NCBI GenBank assembly: GCA_030066665.1
Contig: JASJBD010000049.1
Location: 1 to 34,311 of the forward strand
Direction: 5' to 3'
Length of the DNA: 34,311 nucleotides
DNA from: Gammaproteobacteria bacterium
GTDB lineage: Bacteria; Pseudomonadota; Gammaproteobacteria; Steroidobacterales; GCA-2729495
Program-made: the position numbers and the translations under genes
Notes under the pieces: generated by a model
Databases searched by the model: none
What the model saw: the letters and a program-made list of their open reading frames with translations, nothing else
Told to the model about the DNA's origin: nothing
Shown here: in pieces, positions 18,391 through 28,804 of the stretch
Numbering within the stretch: the first letter of the stretch is position 1
Layout: every line of letters starts with the position of its first letter

Positions 18391-19562
18391 GTCGGCCGCA
18401 ACATTTTCCATGGCGCTGGGCACTGGTGCTCGGCGGATTGGCACTGTTGTCCGGCTGCGGCATTTTCGGCGGCGAGGAGGAAGAGGATCCGCCGGCCGAG
18501 CTGGTCAAGTTCAAACCCACGCTGGAGATCCGCAAGGCCTGGAGTGCCAGCATCGGTAAGGGCACCAAGCAATTGCGCCTTGCCCTGGTGCCCGCCAGCG
18601 ACGGCACCAACGTATTCGCCGCGGCTCATGATGGCAAGGTCGCGGCGTTTGAAGCCCTCAAAGGCAAGCGGTTGTGGTCGACCAAGACCAAGTTACCGCT
18701 GTCTGCCGGACCGGCTACCGATGGCGAACTCGTCGTCCTGGGATCGAGCAACGGTGAAGTCATTGCCTTGAATGCCGAGAACGGCCGCATCCGCTGGGCG
18801 ACGACCGTCTCCAGTGAAGTTCTGGCGCCACCGGCACTCAGTCCCGGCCTGGTCCTCGTGCGCAGCGTTGATGGCAAGCTCACCGCGTTGCAACGGAGTG
18901 ATGGCACGGAAGCCTGGTTCGTGCAGCAATCGATGCCGCGCCTTTCCGTGCGCGGTACCGGTTCACCGGTCGTGGCCGGGAACGCCGTGCTGGCGGGCTT
19001 CGACAATGGCAGGCTCGCCGCCTACGACATGAGCGACGGCACGGAACTGTGGTCGACCCTGCTTTCGCCGCCGAGCGGCCGCACGGAAGTCGATCGAATG
19101 GTGGACATCAACGCGACTATTCAAGTGATTGGCGAAGATATCTACACCGCTGGTTTTCAGGGCGTCGTTGCCGTGCTGGCTCTGGAGTCGGGACAGCTGC
19201 TGTGGTCGCGCGAGCTGTCCAGCTACAACGGTTTCGCGACCGATTTCCTGAACGTTTACGTATCCGATTCCGCCAGCGGGCTGCTGGCATTATCCAGGCG
19301 CAGCGGCAGCGAGAACTGGCGCGTCGCCACACTGCTCAACCGCGACATCAGTGGACCGGCCGCGTGGAAGAACTCGGTCGTTGTCGGCGATTTCGAGGGG
19401 CATGTGCACTGGTTTAGCGCCACGACCGGGGAATTGCAGGCTCGACAGCGGGCCGGCTCGAAGCGCATTACATCGTCACCGCTCGTGGTGGGCGAATTGC
19501 TCTACGTGCTGACGGACGATGGCAAGCTGCACGTCTTCCGCGAGCGCACCAGGAAGCGTTAG
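18387..19562 (+). CDS. bamB: outer-membrane assembly lipoprotein BamB
   Basis: 391 residues. The signal peptide ends at the lipobox LLSGC (Cys24). The remainder is a β-propeller of PQQ-like repeats, seen as recurring DGKVAAFEALKGKRLW, NGEVIALNAENGRIRW, DGKLTALQRSDGTEAW, NGRLAAYDMSDGTELW and GQLLWSRELSS. BamB is the propeller subunit of the BAM complex that inserts β-barrel proteins. It has a 4-base overlap with yfgM and a 30-base gap to der. Confidence 0.95.
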   Translation: MSRPQHFPWRWALVLGGLALLSGCGIFGGEEEEDPPAELVKFKPTLEIRKAWSASIGKGTKQLRLALVPASDGTNVFAAAHDGKVAAFEALKGKRLWSTKTKLPLSAGPATDGELVVLGSSNGEVIALNAENGRIRWATTVSSEVLAPPALSPGLVLVRSVDGKLTALQRSDGTEAWFVQQSMPRLSVRGTGSPVVAGNAVLAGFDNGRLAAYDMSDGTELWSTLLSPPSGRTEVDRMVDINATIQVIGEDIYTAGFQGVVAVLALESGQLLWSRELSSYNGFATDFLNVYVSDSASGLLALSRRSGSENWRVATLLNRDISGPAAWKNSVVVGDFEGHVHWFSATTGELQARQRAGSKRITSSPLVVGELLYVLTDDGKLHVFRERTRKR

Positions 19563-19592
19563 GCGCAGCGCTGGTGGGTTCGGAGACTGGCC

Positions 19593-20984
19593 ATGTTACC
19601 TGTCATTGCCCTGGTCGGCCGCCCGAATGTCGGCAAATCCACGCTCTTTAACCGACTGACCGGCACACGCGATGCGCTGGTAGCTGACTATCCCGGCCTG
19701 ACCCGCGATCGGCTCTATGGCTTCGCCTCGCTCGGCGACGGCGGCGCGATCGTCATTGATACCGGTGGTCTGACCGTTTCTGCCGCAGGGCTGGACCAGG
19801 ACATGTCGCGGCAGGTCGGGCTCGCGGTTGCCGAAGCGGACGTGGTTATCGTGCTCGTCGACGGGTTTGACGGTGTGACACCGGATGACGCACGTGTCGT
19901 CGACCTGATTCGACGCAGCGGCAAGAACGCCGTGCTGGCGGTCAACAAATCCGAAGGCCAGCCGCCGGCGGAGGCGGTAGCGGAATTCTTTGCGCTGGGC
20001 CTCGGTGAACCCGAAGCGATTTCCGCCACGCGGGGCGATGGTGTCGATCGTTTGCTGGACCGGGTCAGCGAACTATTGCCGGCCGATCTGCTGGCAGACG
20101 CACGCCGGCCGGAACTCACCGGGACGCGTATCGCCGTGGTGGGGCGCCCTAATGTCGGCAAGTCCACGTTGATCAACCGATTCCTCGGCGAGGAACGCCT
20201 CATCACGCAGGACGAAGCCGGCACGACCCGTGACAGCATTGCCGTGCCGTTTTCGCTGGACGAGCGTGACTATGTGTTGGTCGATACCGCTGGCATCCGG
20301 CGCCGCGCGCGCGTGGAGCAGATGGTCGAGAAATTCACAATCGTCAAATCCCTGCAGGCCGTGGAAGAGGCCGATGCCGTGATCGTGCTCGTGGATGCCC
20401 GGGAAGGGGTAACCGAACAGGATGTATCGCTGATTGGTCTAATCCTCGAACGCGGGCGTGCGTTGACGCTGGGCGTGAACAAATGGGACGGACTGCCTGA
20501 ATCGCGGCGCGCCGAGATTCGTCGCGAACTGGATCGTCGCCTGCCGTTTCTCGACTTCATCGATGTGCACTACGTGTCGGCCAAACATGGCAGCAATATC
20601 GTTGACCTGCTGCGCAGCGCGGCCCGGGCGGCGCAGGCCGCACTGCGCGAGTTGCCGACGCCGCGACTCAATGACGTGCTGCAGGCCGCGGTGCAGGCCC
20701 ATCCGCCACCGGTCGTGAGACGTTCGCGCGTGAAGCTCAGCTACGCGCACCAGGGTGGTCGCCGGCCGCCGGTCATCGTCATACACGGTAACCAGACGGC
20801 ACGGCTGCCGGGCAGCTACCGACGCTACCTGGTCAACTGTTTCCGCAAAGCGTTTCGACTCAAAGGCACACCCATCCGCCTGCAGCTGCGGACTGGAGCA
20901 AATCCGTTCGCCGGGCGTCGCAACAAGCTCACGCCGCGCCAGCAACGCCGTCGCCAGCGCGTGCGGCGTCATGGCAGGCGTTGA
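19593..20984 (+). CDS. der: ribosome biogenesis GTPase Der
   Basis: 463 residues with two consecutive GTPase domains, unique to Der/EngA. P-loops GRPNVGKST occur at 9-17 and 184-192; Walker B regions are DTGGL and DTAGI; the second G4 motif is NKWDG while the first reads NKSEG. A KH-like domain with a basic tail (NKLTPRQQRRRQRVRRHGRR) closes the protein. Der is needed for 50S subunit maturation. In E. coli xseA follows; here a MetX-family gene has come between. Confidence 0.97.
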   Translation: MLPVIALVGRPNVGKSTLFNRLTGTRDALVADYPGLTRDRLYGFASLGDGGAIVIDTGGLTVSAAGLDQDMSRQVGLAVAEADVVIVLVDGFDGVTPDDARVVDLIRRSGKNAVLAVNKSEGQPPAEAVAEFFALGLGEPEAISATRGDGVDRLLDRVSELLPADLLADARRPELTGTRIAVVGRPNVGKSTLINRFLGEERLITQDEAGTTRDSIAVPFSLDERDYVLVDTAGIRRRARVEQMVEKFTIVKSLQAVEEADAVIVLVDAREGVTEQDVSLIGLILERGRALTLGVNKWDGLPESRRAEIRRELDRRLPFLDFIDVHYVSAKHGSNIVDLLRSAARAAQAALRELPTPRLNDVLQAAVQAHPPPVVRRSRVKLSYAHQGGRRPPVIVIHGNQTARLPGSYRRYLVNCFRKAFRLKGTPIRLQLRTGANPFAGRRNKLTPRQQRRRQRVRRHGRR

Positions 20985-21095
20985 CGGGCGCGCGCTCAGG
21001 GCCGTCGCAGGTATATATCCATATAACCACCCGGACGTGCCTCGGGCGCGACCCGGGCGCATAATCCCTGGACTGCCTCGAGCGGAGTCCTGCCG

Positions 21096-22226
21096 ATGGG
21101 TGAAGCACGCCAATTCCTGACGCTGCCCGGTCGCTTTCAGATGCGACAGGGTGGCGAATTGCAGTCACCGGTGATCGCTTACGAAACCTGGGGCGAACTC
21201 AACGCGCATCGCGATAATGCCGTGCTGATATTCACGGGCATGTCACCGTCGGCCCACGCGGCGTCGTCGCCGGCTGACCCGGCGCCGGGCTGGTGGGAGG
21301 AAATGGTTGGGCCGTCCAAGCCCATCGACACCAACCGCTTCTTCGTCATTTGCGTGAACTCCCTTGGCAGTTGTTTTGGTTCGACCGGACCGGCTTCGAT
21401 CAACCCGGACACGGGTGAGCCGTACCGGCTGACATTCCCCGTATTGAACCTCGAAGACGTCGCGACTGCCGGCAAAAGGCTGGTGGATTCGCTCGGCATT
21501 TCGTCGCTGTACAGCGTCGTGGGTCCGTCCATGGGCGGCATGAGCACGCTGGCCTTCGCGGTTTTGTTCCCGGAGATGGCTCGCAGCCTGGTGCTGATTT
21601 CAACCGGAGCGCGTTCCCTGCCGTTCGCGACCGCATTGCGTTCTCTGCAACGTGAAATGATTCGCAAGGACCCGGACTGGCAGGGCGGCGACTACCCGCT
21701 CGATGCTGTACCGATCACCGGGATGCGCCTGGCGCGCAAGCTCGGCATGATCACTTATCGTTCGGCGGAAGAGTGGGAGCGGCGGTTTGGCCGTGAGCGA
21801 ACCGCGGCGGAACGCAAATCCGGCGATGGCTTCGCTCTGGATTTCGAAGTCGAGTCTTACCTGGAACACCAGGCACAGAAATTCACCGGGCAGTTTGACG
21901 CGAACTGCTACCTGTATTTATCACGCGCGTCGGACCTGTTCGACCTGTCGGACCATGGGGGCTCGCTGCAGGCGGCGCTGCGCAAGATGCAGGCGGAGCG
22001 CGTGTTGGTGATCGGCGTGCGTACTGACTTTCTGTTCCCGATAAAACAGCAGTACGAACTCGCGCATGGCTTCGAGCATGCGGGACGCCGGGTGAACCTG
22101 GTGGACCTGCCGTCCATCCAGGGTCACGACTCGTTCCTGGCGGATATGGATCGGTTCCGGCCGATCCTGTGCGACTTCTTCAACGGTGATTGGCAGGCTT
22201 TGAACGAACGCTGTTCAGCGTTTTGA
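21096..22226 (+). CDS. MetX-family acyltransferase (homoserine O-acyl- or serine O-succinyltransferase)
   Basis: 376 residues, α/β-hydrolase fold. The catalytic triad is Ser145 (VVGPSMGGM), Asp311 (VRTDFLFP) and His344 (QGHDSFL); GSCFGSTGPASINP is the usual oxyanion-region motif. The family makes O-acetyl- or O-succinyl-homoserine for methionine, or O-succinylserine for cysteine. From memory, the segments SLQREMIRKDPDW, LARKLGMITYRSAEEW and NCYLYLSRASDLFDLS resemble the serine O-succinyltransferase group known from Xanthomonas, but substrate cannot be fixed by eye. GGAG at 21084-21087 supports ATG 21096. Its last 12 bases overlap the 3' end of xseA on the other strand. Confidence 0.88.
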   Translation: MGEARQFLTLPGRFQMRQGGELQSPVIAYETWGELNAHRDNAVLIFTGMSPSAHAASSPADPAPGWWEEMVGPSKPIDTNRFFVICVNSLGSCFGSTGPASINPDTGEPYRLTFPVLNLEDVATAGKRLVDSLGISSLYSVVGPSMGGMSTLAFAVLFPEMARSLVLISTGARSLPFATALRSLQREMIRKDPDWQGGDYPLDAVPITGMRLARKLGMITYRSAEEWERRFGRERTAAERKSGDGFALDFEVESYLEHQAQKFTGQFDANCYLYLSRASDLFDLSDHGGSLQAALRKMQAERVLVIGVRTDFLFPIKQQYELAHGFEHAGRRVNLVDLPSIQGHDSFLADMDRFRPILCDFFNGDWQALNERCSAF

Positions 22227-23564
22227 AGTCTTCTTGACCTCGGCCAGAAAGCTGCCGCGGGCGAGTCGCCCTTTGATCGTCTGGCCTGGTTCCAGATCAC
22301 CCGCATCGCGCACCAGCCGGCCGCTGGTTTCATCCTCGATCAACGCGTAACCACGCTCCAGTGTCGCCAGCGGACTCACCGCGTGCAACGCGCCGCCGAG
22401 GCTGGCGAGCTGTTCGCGGGAGCTCCCGATTCGGGCCCGCAGCGCTGCGGCCAGCCGCAAACGTCCGGTCGCGAGCCGCTGCCGACTGCCGCGGATCCGG
22501 TATAGCGGTGTTGCCGCCTGCAGTGCGACGTTCAGCCGGGCGAGCCGCGCGCGCTCCACGGCCAGCCGGTTTTCCAATCCGCGCCGCATGCGCAGGCCGA
22601 GCTCATCGACGCGCTGGGCGTGCTGGCGCATGACCAGTCGCGGGTCGACGCGACGCAACCGCGCCTGCAGTTGGGTCATGTGCCGCTGTTCCAGTCGCAC
22701 CTGGTCGCGCAAGACGCGGCCGGCGCGCCGGCCGAGGCTCTGCGCCCGGCTCAGCCACTCGCGGGTATCCGGCACGACTGTTTCGGCGGCCGCCGACGGC
22801 GTTGGCGCACGCAAGTCCGCCACGAAATCAGCAAGGGTGACGTCGGTTTCGTGGCCGACGGCGGACACGACGGGAATCGGGCACGCCGCCATGGCGCGAA
22901 CGACGCTCTCCTCGTTGAACGCCCACAAGTCTTCCAGGGACCCGCCGCCACGGCCGACAATCAGCACATCGCACTCAGCACGCCGGGCTGCTGTCTCCAG
23001 CGCTGCGACCAGGTCGTGCCTGGCGCGGTCGCCCTGGACCTGGGACGGATAGATCACGACCGGCACGGCCGGGAAGCGCCGCCGCAGGACTTTCACAATA
23101 TCCCGCACGGCCGCGCCCGTGGGCGACGTAATCACGCCGATGCGTTGGGGCAGCTCTGGCAGCGGCCGCTTGCGGTCGGCAGCGAACAGCCCCTCGGCCT
23201 GCAGGCGCGCGCGGAGTTCCTCCAGCCGCCGGCGCAGCAAACCCTCGCCGGCTGGTTCCAGGTGTTCGGCGACCACTTGGTAGCTGCCGCGCGGCTCGTA
23301 GACGGTGACCTTGCCGTGCAGCAGCACCTGCAGGCCGTTCTCGGGCTGAAATTTCAGGCGTCGATTGGCGCTGCGAAACATGGCGCAGCGAACCTGGGCC
23401 TGTGGGTCCTTCAGGTCGAAGTACATGTGGCCCGAGCCGTGGTGGATGAAATTCGAGATTTCGCCTTCCACCCAAATCGCGGGGAAGCTGCCTTCCAGCA
23501 GTTCCCGGGCCTCCCGGTTAAGCTCCGAGACAGTGAAAACGGGTTCGTCGCTACCGGGCTTCAT
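22215..23564 (-). CDS. xseA: exodeoxyribonuclease VII large subunit
   Basis: 449 residues from the ATG whose first base is 23564; the frame stays open far upstream, where it is antisense to guaB. XseA with XseB degrades single-stranded DNA to oligonucleotides. The N-terminal OB-fold has [32 protein letters not shown] sequence, and the nuclease core shows [40 protein letters not shown] and [29 protein letters not shown] coiled-coil region and the final GYALIEDE segment are present. xseB is not in the window. It is divergent from guaB, as in E. coli. Confidence 0.96.
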   Translation of the reverse strand: MKPGSDEPVFTVSELNREARELLEGSFPAIWVEGEISNFIHHGSGHMYFDLKDPQAQVRCAMFRSANRRLKFQPENGLQVLLHGKVTVYEPRGSYQVVAEHLEPAGEGLLRRRLEELRARLQAEGLFAADRKRPLPELPQRIGVITSPTGAAVRDIVKVLRRRFPAVPVVIYPSQVQGDRARHDLVAALETAARRAECDVLIVGRGGGSLEDLWAFNEESVVRAMAACPIPVVSAVGHETDVTLADFVADLRAPTPSAAAETVVPDTREWLSRAQSLGRRAGRVLRDQVRLEQRHMTQLQARLRRVDPRLVMRQHAQRVDELGLRMRRGLENRLAVERARLARLNVALQAATPLYRIRGSRQRLATGRLRLAAALRARIGSSREQLASLGGALHAVSPLATLERGYALIEDETSGRLVRDAGDLEPGQTIKGRLARGSFLAEVKKTSKR

Positions 23565-23574
23565 CGAACCGTAG

Positions 23575-23603
23575 TTTACGCACTGGACGGTCGCGCGTAC
23601 CAT
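23575..23603 (+). promoter_or_regulatory. candidate guaB promoter
   Basis: TTTACG (23575-23580) and TACCAT (23598-23603) are 17 bases apart, each matching the σ70 consensus at four of six positions. They lie 37 bases upstream of the guaB ATG, in the 75-base gap between xseA and guaB. A GC hairpin GCCGG/CCGGC (23605-23620) follows in the leader. No PurR-like operator is evident. Confidence 0.35.
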
Positions 23604-23639
23604 TGCCGGTTTTACCCGGCCCAGCCTCAGGGAGCCAAT

Positions 23640-25109
23640 ATGCGCATCATCCAGGAAGCCCTGACTTTCGATGACGTTTTGCTCCAGCCCGCCTATTCCG
23701 ATGTGCTGCCGCGGGAAGTCGACCTGCGCACGCGGGCCGCGCGCGGAATCGAATTGAACATCCCGGTGCTGTCGGCCGCCATGGACACGGTCACGGAGAG
23801 CCGGCTCGCCATTGCGCTGGCGCAGGAAGGCGGCATCGGCATTATCCACAAGAACATGAGCGCGGCCGAACAGGCGCGCCATGTCAGCATCGTGAAGAAA
23901 TTCGAGAGCGGCATCGTGACCGACCCGATCACCGTGCCGCCGGATTTGTCCATTCGCGAGGTTTTGGAAATCACGCGCGCGAACAATATCTCCGGCGTCC
24001 CGGTCGTGGATCAGGGTGAGACGGTCGGCATCGTCACGAATCGTGACCTGCGTTTCGAAACCCAGCTGGACGCCCCGGTGTCGTCGGTGATGACGCCGAA
24101 AGAAAAGCTGGTGACCGTGCGTGAGGGCGCGGACAACGAAGAAGTGCTGAGCCTGTTGCACCGGCACCGCATCGAAAAGGTGCTGGTCGTCAATGACAAG
24201 TTCGAGTTGCGCGGGCTTATAACGGCCAAGGATTTCCAGAAAGCCACGGACTTCCCGTTGGCGTGCAAGGATTCACTGGGGGCGCTGCGTGTCGGGGCCG
24301 CCGTGGGCACCGGTGCCGACACTGATGAGCGCGTGGCAGCCCTCGTGGAAGCGGGCGTTGACATGCTGGTCGTCGATACGGCCCATGGTCATTCCCGCGG
24401 CGTGCTGGATCGCGTGCGTCAGATCAAAGAAAACTATCGGGATCTGCCGGTGGTCGGTGGCAACGTCATCAGTGCGGAAGCTGCGCGGGCGCTTGCCGAT
24501 GCTGGCGCTGACGGTGTGAAAGTCGGGGTAGGGCCGGGGTCGATATGCACTACCCGCGTAGTCGCCGGCGTCGGCGTGCCGCAGATCAGCGCGGTTGCCA
24601 ACGTGGCGCAGGAACTCAAATCCGATGACATCCCCGTAATCGCCGATGGCGGTATTCGCTACTCCGGTGACATTGCCAAGGCACTGGTCGCCGGTGCCTA
24701 TTGCGTGATGATTGGCGGCCTGTTCGCCGGTACCGAGGAATCGCCCGGGGAAGTCGAGCTCTACCAGGGTCGCTCTTACAAGTCGTATCGTGGCATGGGT
24801 TCCCTGGGTGCGATGTCGCAGGACCACGGCTCGTCGGACCGTTACTTCCAGGACTCGTCGGAGCAGCTGGAGAAACTCGTTCCGGAAGGTGTTGAGGGTC
24901 GCGTGCCGTACAAGGGTGGTTTGACCGCCATCGTGCATCAACTCGTCGGCGGTGTGCGGGCGGCGATGGGTTACACCGGGTGCGATAGTATTGCCGCGAT
25001 GCGGACGGGACCGGGCTTTGTGCGAATCTCATCCGCCGGCATGCGTGAAAGCCATGTGCATGACGTGACAATTACCAAGGAGCCCCCCAATTACCGCCGC
25101 GAGGTCTGA
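23640..25109 (+). CDS. guaB: inosine-5'-monophosphate dehydrogenase
   Basis: 489 residues from ATG 23640, with GGGAG just upstream. GuaB oxidises IMP to XMP with NAD, the first step to GMP. The TIM barrel starts [19 protein letters not shown], two CBS domains occupy about 95-205 ([49 protein letters not shown]), the catalytic loop is [20 protein letters not shown], and [11 protein letters not shown] and GMGSLGAM are intact. It is followed by guaA after seven bases, forming the guaBA operon. Confidence 0.97.
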   Translation: MRIIQEALTFDDVLLQPAYSDVLPREVDLRTRAARGIELNIPVLSAAMDTVTESRLAIALAQEGGIGIIHKNMSAAEQARHVSIVKKFESGIVTDPITVPPDLSIREVLEITRANNISGVPVVDQGETVGIVTNRDLRFETQLDAPVSSVMTPKEKLVTVREGADNEEVLSLLHRHRIEKVLVVNDKFELRGLITAKDFQKATDFPLACKDSLGALRVGAAVGTGADTDERVAALVEAGVDMLVVDTAHGHSRGVLDRVRQIKENYRDLPVVGGNVISAEAARALADAGADGVKVGVGPGSICTTRVVAGVGVPQISAVANVAQELKSDDIPVIADGGIRYSGDIAKALVAGAYCVMIGGLFAGTEESPGEVELYQGRSYKSYRGMGSLGAMSQDHGSSDRYFQDSSEQLEKLVPEGVEGRVPYKGGLTAIVHQLVGGVRAAMGYTGCDSIAAMRTGPGFVRISSAGMRESHVHDVTITKEPPNYRREV

Positions 25110-25116
25110 GCCCGAC

Positions 25117-26724
25117 ATGACTGCCCGGCCGGTTGCTGACGTGACCGCCGCCAGCGAGGTGGCGGCGCACCGGATTCTGATCCTCGATTTCGGTTCGCAA
25201 TACACCCAGTTGATCGCGCGCCGGGTCCGTGAAGCGGGTGTCTACAGCGAAATCCTGCCCTGGGACAGTGATTCTGACACAGTGCGCGAATTCGGCGCGG
25301 ACGGCATCGTGCTGTCCGGCGGGCCCGAGTCCGTGGTGCTGGACCAGCCGCCGCGTGCGCCCGACGTCGTGTTCGAACTCGGCGTGCCGGTGCTCGGCAT
25401 CTGCTACGGCATGCAGACCATGGCAGCGCAGCTCGGCGGACAGGTGGCACCGTCGGGTCAACGCGAATACGGTTATGCGATGGTCACGCCGACTGACGAC
25501 AGTCGCCTGCTCGGCGGACTGGTCGATACGCACCTGGCCGACGGCAGTGCGGCGCTGCATGTCTGGATGAGTCACGGCGATCGGGTCGAGGCGTTACCGC
25601 CGGGTTTCGTGGCAATCGCCAGCACCGGCAATGCACCGTTGGCCGGGATGGCGGACGAGTCCCGGCATTTCTACGGCCTGCAATTCCACCCGGAAGTCAC
25701 GCACACGGACCAGGGGCAGCACATCGTCGAGCGCTTCGTGCACGACATTTGCGAATGCCCCTCGACCTGGAATCCCGGCAATATCGTGGCGCGCGACATC
25801 GAGCAAGTGCGGGCGCAGGTCGGTAAAGATCGCGTGTTGCTCGGCCTGTCCGGCGGCGTGGACTCCTCGGTGGTCGCAGCCTTGCTGCACGAAGCCCTCG
25901 GCGACCAGCTCGTCTGCGTATTTGTCGACCATGGTTTGTTGCGCCTGAACGAGGGCGATCAGGTGATGGAGGTCTTCGCGGATCATCTGGGCGTCAACGT
26001 GATTCGGGTCAATGCCGAAGAGCGGTTTCTGGCGGCGCTTGCCGGAGTCGCGGATCCGGAGGAGAAACGCAAGATCATCGGGCGGCTGTTCATCGAGGTG
26101 TTCGACGAAGAAGCCGAGCGGCTCGAGGATATTCGCTGGCTTGCCCAGGGCACGATTTACCCGGATGTCATCGAATCAGCGGGCGCCAAGACGGGCAAGG
26201 CGCATGTGATCAAGTCGCATCACAATGTGGGTGGGTTGCCGGAGCAGATGAATCTGCAATTGATTGAACCGCTGCGCGACCTGTTCAAGGACGAAGTGCG
26301 GCGCATCGGCGTGGAGCTTGGCTTACCGCCGGAACTGGTCTACCGGCATCCCTTCCCGGGCCCGGGCCTCGGCGTCCGCATCCTGGGCGAGGTCCGCAAG
26401 GAGTACGCTGACCTGCTGCGGCGGGCGGATGCGATTTTCATTGACGAACTGCGGATGGCGGGCCTGTACGACGAGACCAGTCAGGCCTTTGCCGTATTCC
26501 TGCCCGTAAAGTCGGTCGGCGTCATGGGCGACGGCCGGCGTTATGACTACGTGGTCGCATTGCGAGCCGTGGAAACCGTCGACTTCATGACCGCGCGCTG
26601 GGCGCACCTGCCGTACGAGTTCCTGGATCACGTGTCGCGCCGGATCATCAACGAAGTGCCGGGCATCTCGCGCGTGACCTACGATATTTCCGGCAAGCCG
26701 CCGGCCACGATCGAGTGGGAGTAA
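25117..26724 (+). CDS. guaA: GMP synthase (glutamine-hydrolysing)
   Basis: 535 residues. GuaA converts XMP to GMP using ATP and glutamine. The N-terminal glutaminase has [18 protein letters not shown], Cys96 in GICYGMQ and FHPEVTHT; the synthetase part has the PP-loop [14 protein letters not shown], then VDHGLLR, and the dimerisation domain ends [20 protein letters not shown]. The first 18 residues are a short non-conserved leader, so the true start could be slightly downstream. It overlaps tadA by ten bases. Confidence 0.97.
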   Translation: MTARPVADVTAASEVAAHRILILDFGSQYTQLIARRVREAGVYSEILPWDSDSDTVREFGADGIVLSGGPESVVLDQPPRAPDVVFELGVPVLGICYGMQTMAAQLGGQVAPSGQREYGYAMVTPTDDSRLLGGLVDTHLADGSAALHVWMSHGDRVEALPPGFVAIASTGNAPLAGMADESRHFYGLQFHPEVTHTDQGQHIVERFVHDICECPSTWNPGNIVARDIEQVRAQVGKDRVLLGLSGGVDSSVVAALLHEALGDQLVCVFVDHGLLRLNEGDQVMEVFADHLGVNVIRVNAEERFLAALAGVADPEEKRKIIGRLFIEVFDEEAERLEDIRWLAQGTIYPDVIESAGAKTGKAHVIKSHHNVGGLPEQMNLQLIEPLRDLFKDEVRRIGVELGLPPELVYRHPFPGPGLGVRILGEVRKEYADLLRRADAIFIDELRMAGLYDETSQAFAVFLPVKSVGVMGDGRRYDYVVALRAVETVDFMTARWAHLPYEFLDHVSRRIINEVPGISRVTYDISGKPPATIEWE

Positions 26725-27188
26725 CCGAGCACGCGGCGACCGACACCGACGCGGTCTACATGGCGCAAGCGCTGGCGTTGGCTCGCGAGGCCGAGGCGGC
26801 CGGCGAAGTGCCGGTCGGCGCGCTGTTAGTGCTCAACGGCGTCGTGATCGCGCGGGCGCGCAACGCGCCGATCGCCAGCAATGATCCCACCGCCCATGCT
26901 GAAATCCAGGCGTTGCGCGCTGCCGGCACCGCGCTTGGCAACTACCGTCTGCCAGGTTCGGTGGTATACGTCACGCTCGAACCCTGCCCGATGTGTGCTG
27001 GTGCGATGGTGCACGCGCGCGTGGAACGGCTGGTCTTCGGTGTCGCGGATCCGCGTTCCGGCGCGGCCGGCAGTGTGATCGACCTGGTGCGCTCCCCGGA
27101 CCTGAATCATCGGCTGGCGGTTACCGGTGGCGTTCTCGAAGCAGAGTGCCGCGACTTGCTGCAGCAGTTTTTTCGCGACCGCCGCTAG
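26715..27188 (+). CDS. tadA: tRNA-specific adenosine deaminase
   Basis: 157 residues from GTG 26715, inside the end of guaA; ATG 26760 is a possible later start but would cut the first helix. TadA deaminates A34 of tRNA-Arg(ACG) to inosine. The zinc site is complete: His61-Ala-Glu63 (the proton shuttle) and PCPMC with Cys91 and Cys94. EVPVGALLV and GSVIDLV are also conserved. As in E. coli, mltF lies next to it, here convergent. Confidence 0.95.
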   Translation: MGVTEHAATDTDAVYMAQALALAREAEAAGEVPVGALLVLNGVVIARARNAPIASNDPTAHAEIQALRAAGTALGNYRLPGSVVYVTLEPCPMCAGAMVHARVERLVFGVADPRSGAAGSVIDLVRSPDLNHRLAVTGGVLEAECRDLLQQFFRDRR

Positions 27189-27204
27189 ATTCGCTGTCGA
27201 CACA

Positions 27205-27228
27205 GAGGTTCGTGGTGGCGAAAACCTC
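27205..27228. terminator. hairpin between convergent tadA and mltF
   Basis: GAGGTT (27205-27210) can pair with AACCTC (27223-27228) in the 53-base gap between the two stops. There is no good T-run on either side, so a terminator role is only suggested by position. Confidence 0.3.
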
Positions 27229-27241
27229 GGTAACGAAGCCG

Positions 27242-28636
27242 CTACGCGTCGTTGCTGACGAGTGTGATCGTGTCGTCCGGGTCCGGCGATTTGCGCTGGT
27301 CCTGCCAGTTCAGCCAACGCAGGATGTCGTAATAGTTGCGCACGTTCTCGACATACCGCACGGCGTCCCACCCCGGTGCAAAACCGTTCTTCGTGCGCTC
27401 GTACCAGCGCCGCTGGGCCAGCTTGTTGAGATTGTCGCGCACGTGGACCCACAGGGTGTCATCCAGGCCTTCCTCCCGGGTCAGTTTGCGGGCATCGCGA
27501 ACATGCTCGTAACCAATGTTGTACGCGGCCAGCGCAAACCACGTGCGATCGGGGTCCTTGATGTCGGCAGGTAACCGCCGTTTCAGGCGATCGAGATAAT
27601 ACGCACCGCCGACGATGCTCTGGGCCGGGTCCACGCGATCGTCCACGCCGATCACGCTCGCCGTGAGCTTGGTCAGCATCATGATGCCTTTCACCCCGGT
27701 GGGCGATACCGCTTCCGGGTCCCAGTGGGATTCCTGGTAACCGATCGCTGCGAGCAGTCTCCAGTCAGTGTCGATATTCGCCGCAGCATTCTCGAACAGC
27801 TCCCGGTAGCGGGGCAATTTGTTTCGCGCATCACGCATGAACCGGCGCGTGCCGACGTAGTCGAAGCGCTTGGTGTGACCGTAGTAGCGGTCCATGATCC
27901 GGTTGAGCTGCCCGTTGGTCCGGATTTCCTCGAAGTATCGTTCCACGGCGTGCTGCAGGGTCGGGTCATAGCGCTGGGGCAAGGCCCAGGCCAGCGTGTC
28001 ACCGGTGGCGACGTCAAAACCGCGGCGGATCTCCGGCGCCAGGTTGCGGTATATCGCGATTACGTTGCTGTCCGCCACGGTGTAGTCAATCGTGCCATCG
28101 GCGACCGCGAGCAAGAGTTCGGCTTCATCGGCACGCGGGTGCTCGGTGAACACGACCCGCGGCTCTCGTTCCTGCAGTCGCGACAGGCGTTCGACGTAGC
28201 TGGTACCGACGCCGACTTCGACACGCCGACCGACCAGGTCGGTGACCTCGCGCGGCTTGCCATGGCCGAACTTGTAAACCAGGGATTGATTAACCTGCTG
28301 ATACCGCGGGCCGAACACGACTCGTCGCGCCCGTTCGTCGGTGACCGTGAGGCCCGCCGCCGCCACATGCGCCCGCCCGTTCACGACGCTCGGCAGCACG
28401 TCGGCGAAGCGGTCCAGCGATGCCATCTGCAATTCGACGCCGAGATAGTCGGCGAAGCCGCGAATCAGTTCGTACTCCGGCCCCAGGGGGCCATTGGGGC
28501 CAAGGTAATACGTCGTCGGACTGACGGTGGTCACCACGCGGAGGGCGCCGGTGGTCAGGATCTCATCCAGCAGTGATGGCGGCTGGCTGCAGGTAGTCAG
28601 CGCAGCGGTGACGCAAGCGACCAGGAAGGCTCTCAT
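27242..28636 (-). CDS. mltF: membrane-bound lytic murein transglycosylase F
   Basis: 464 residues. The N-terminal half is an ABC-type solute-binding domain (ALRVVTTVSPTTYYLGPNGPLG to about 255), the C-terminal half a lysozyme-like transglycosylase with catalytic Glu302 (AAIGYQESHWDPEAVSPTGVKG), MMLT and FALAAYNIGYEHV. It cleaves peptidoglycan with formation of 1,6-anhydro ends at the outer membrane. The short N-terminus has a lipobox-like LTTC at Cys16, unusual because the residue before Cys is Thr rather than Gly or Ala, so lipidation is uncertain. Confidence 0.93.
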   Translation of the reverse strand: MRAFLVACVTAALTTCSQPPSLLDEILTTGALRVVTTVSPTTYYLGPNGPLGPEYELIRGFADYLGVELQMASLDRFADVLPSVVNGRAHVAAAGLTVTDERARRVVFGPRYQQVNQSLVYKFGHGKPREVTDLVGRRVEVGVGTSYVERLSRLQEREPRVVFTEHPRADEAELLLAVADGTIDYTVADSNVIAIYRNLAPEIRRGFDVATGDTLAWALPQRYDPTLQHAVERYFEEIRTNGQLNRIMDRYYGHTKRFDYVGTRRFMRDARNKLPRYRELFENAAANIDTDWRLLAAIGYQESHWDPEAVSPTGVKGIMMLTKLTASVIGVDDRVDPAQSIVGGAYYLDRLKRRLPADIKDPDRTWFALAAYNIGYEHVRDARKLTREEGLDDTLWVHVRDNLNKLAQRRWYERTKNGFAPGWDAVRYVENVRNYYDILRWLNWQDQRKSPDPDDTITLVSNDA

Positions 28637-28761
28637 GGCAGAGCCTCCGGGACCGGGACCGGCAGCCTGTCTACGCGAAGCAGCATTACATTAAGCTACC
28701 ACGGCGCCGTTGCAGACTGCCATGGTGACATGAACAGAATGAATCATCGGCCTTATGTAGA

Positions 28762-28783
28762 AAGTTAGTAAAAACATTAACTT
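28762..28783 (+). repeat. inverted repeat AAGTTA-N10-TAACTT in an AT-rich leader
   Basis: A perfect six-base inverted repeat lies in the AT-rich block 28741-28804, which stands out against the GC-rich surroundings. Its right arm touches TATAAA (28783-28788), the best -10 candidate for the gene starting at 28805; no matching -35 is seen. It may be an operator for that gene. The remainder of 28637-28740 shows no gene and no clear boxes. Confidence 0.35.
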
Positions 28784-28804
28784 ATAAAATTATTTTAAGA
28801 ACAA

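Noticed and set aside
20998..21065. Imperfect palindrome GTATATATCCATATAAC and CATAAT box between der and metX
   Set aside because: The palindrome needs a bulge to pair and the box lacks a -35; not strong enough to call an operator or promoter.
22620..23639. Long upstream extension of guaB in frame
   Set aside because: It is antisense to xseA; the ATG at 23640 has a good GGGAG and gives the exact family N-terminus.
23565..24167. Long upstream extension of xseA in frame
   Set aside because: It is antisense to guaB; ATG at 23564 gives the normal XseA length.
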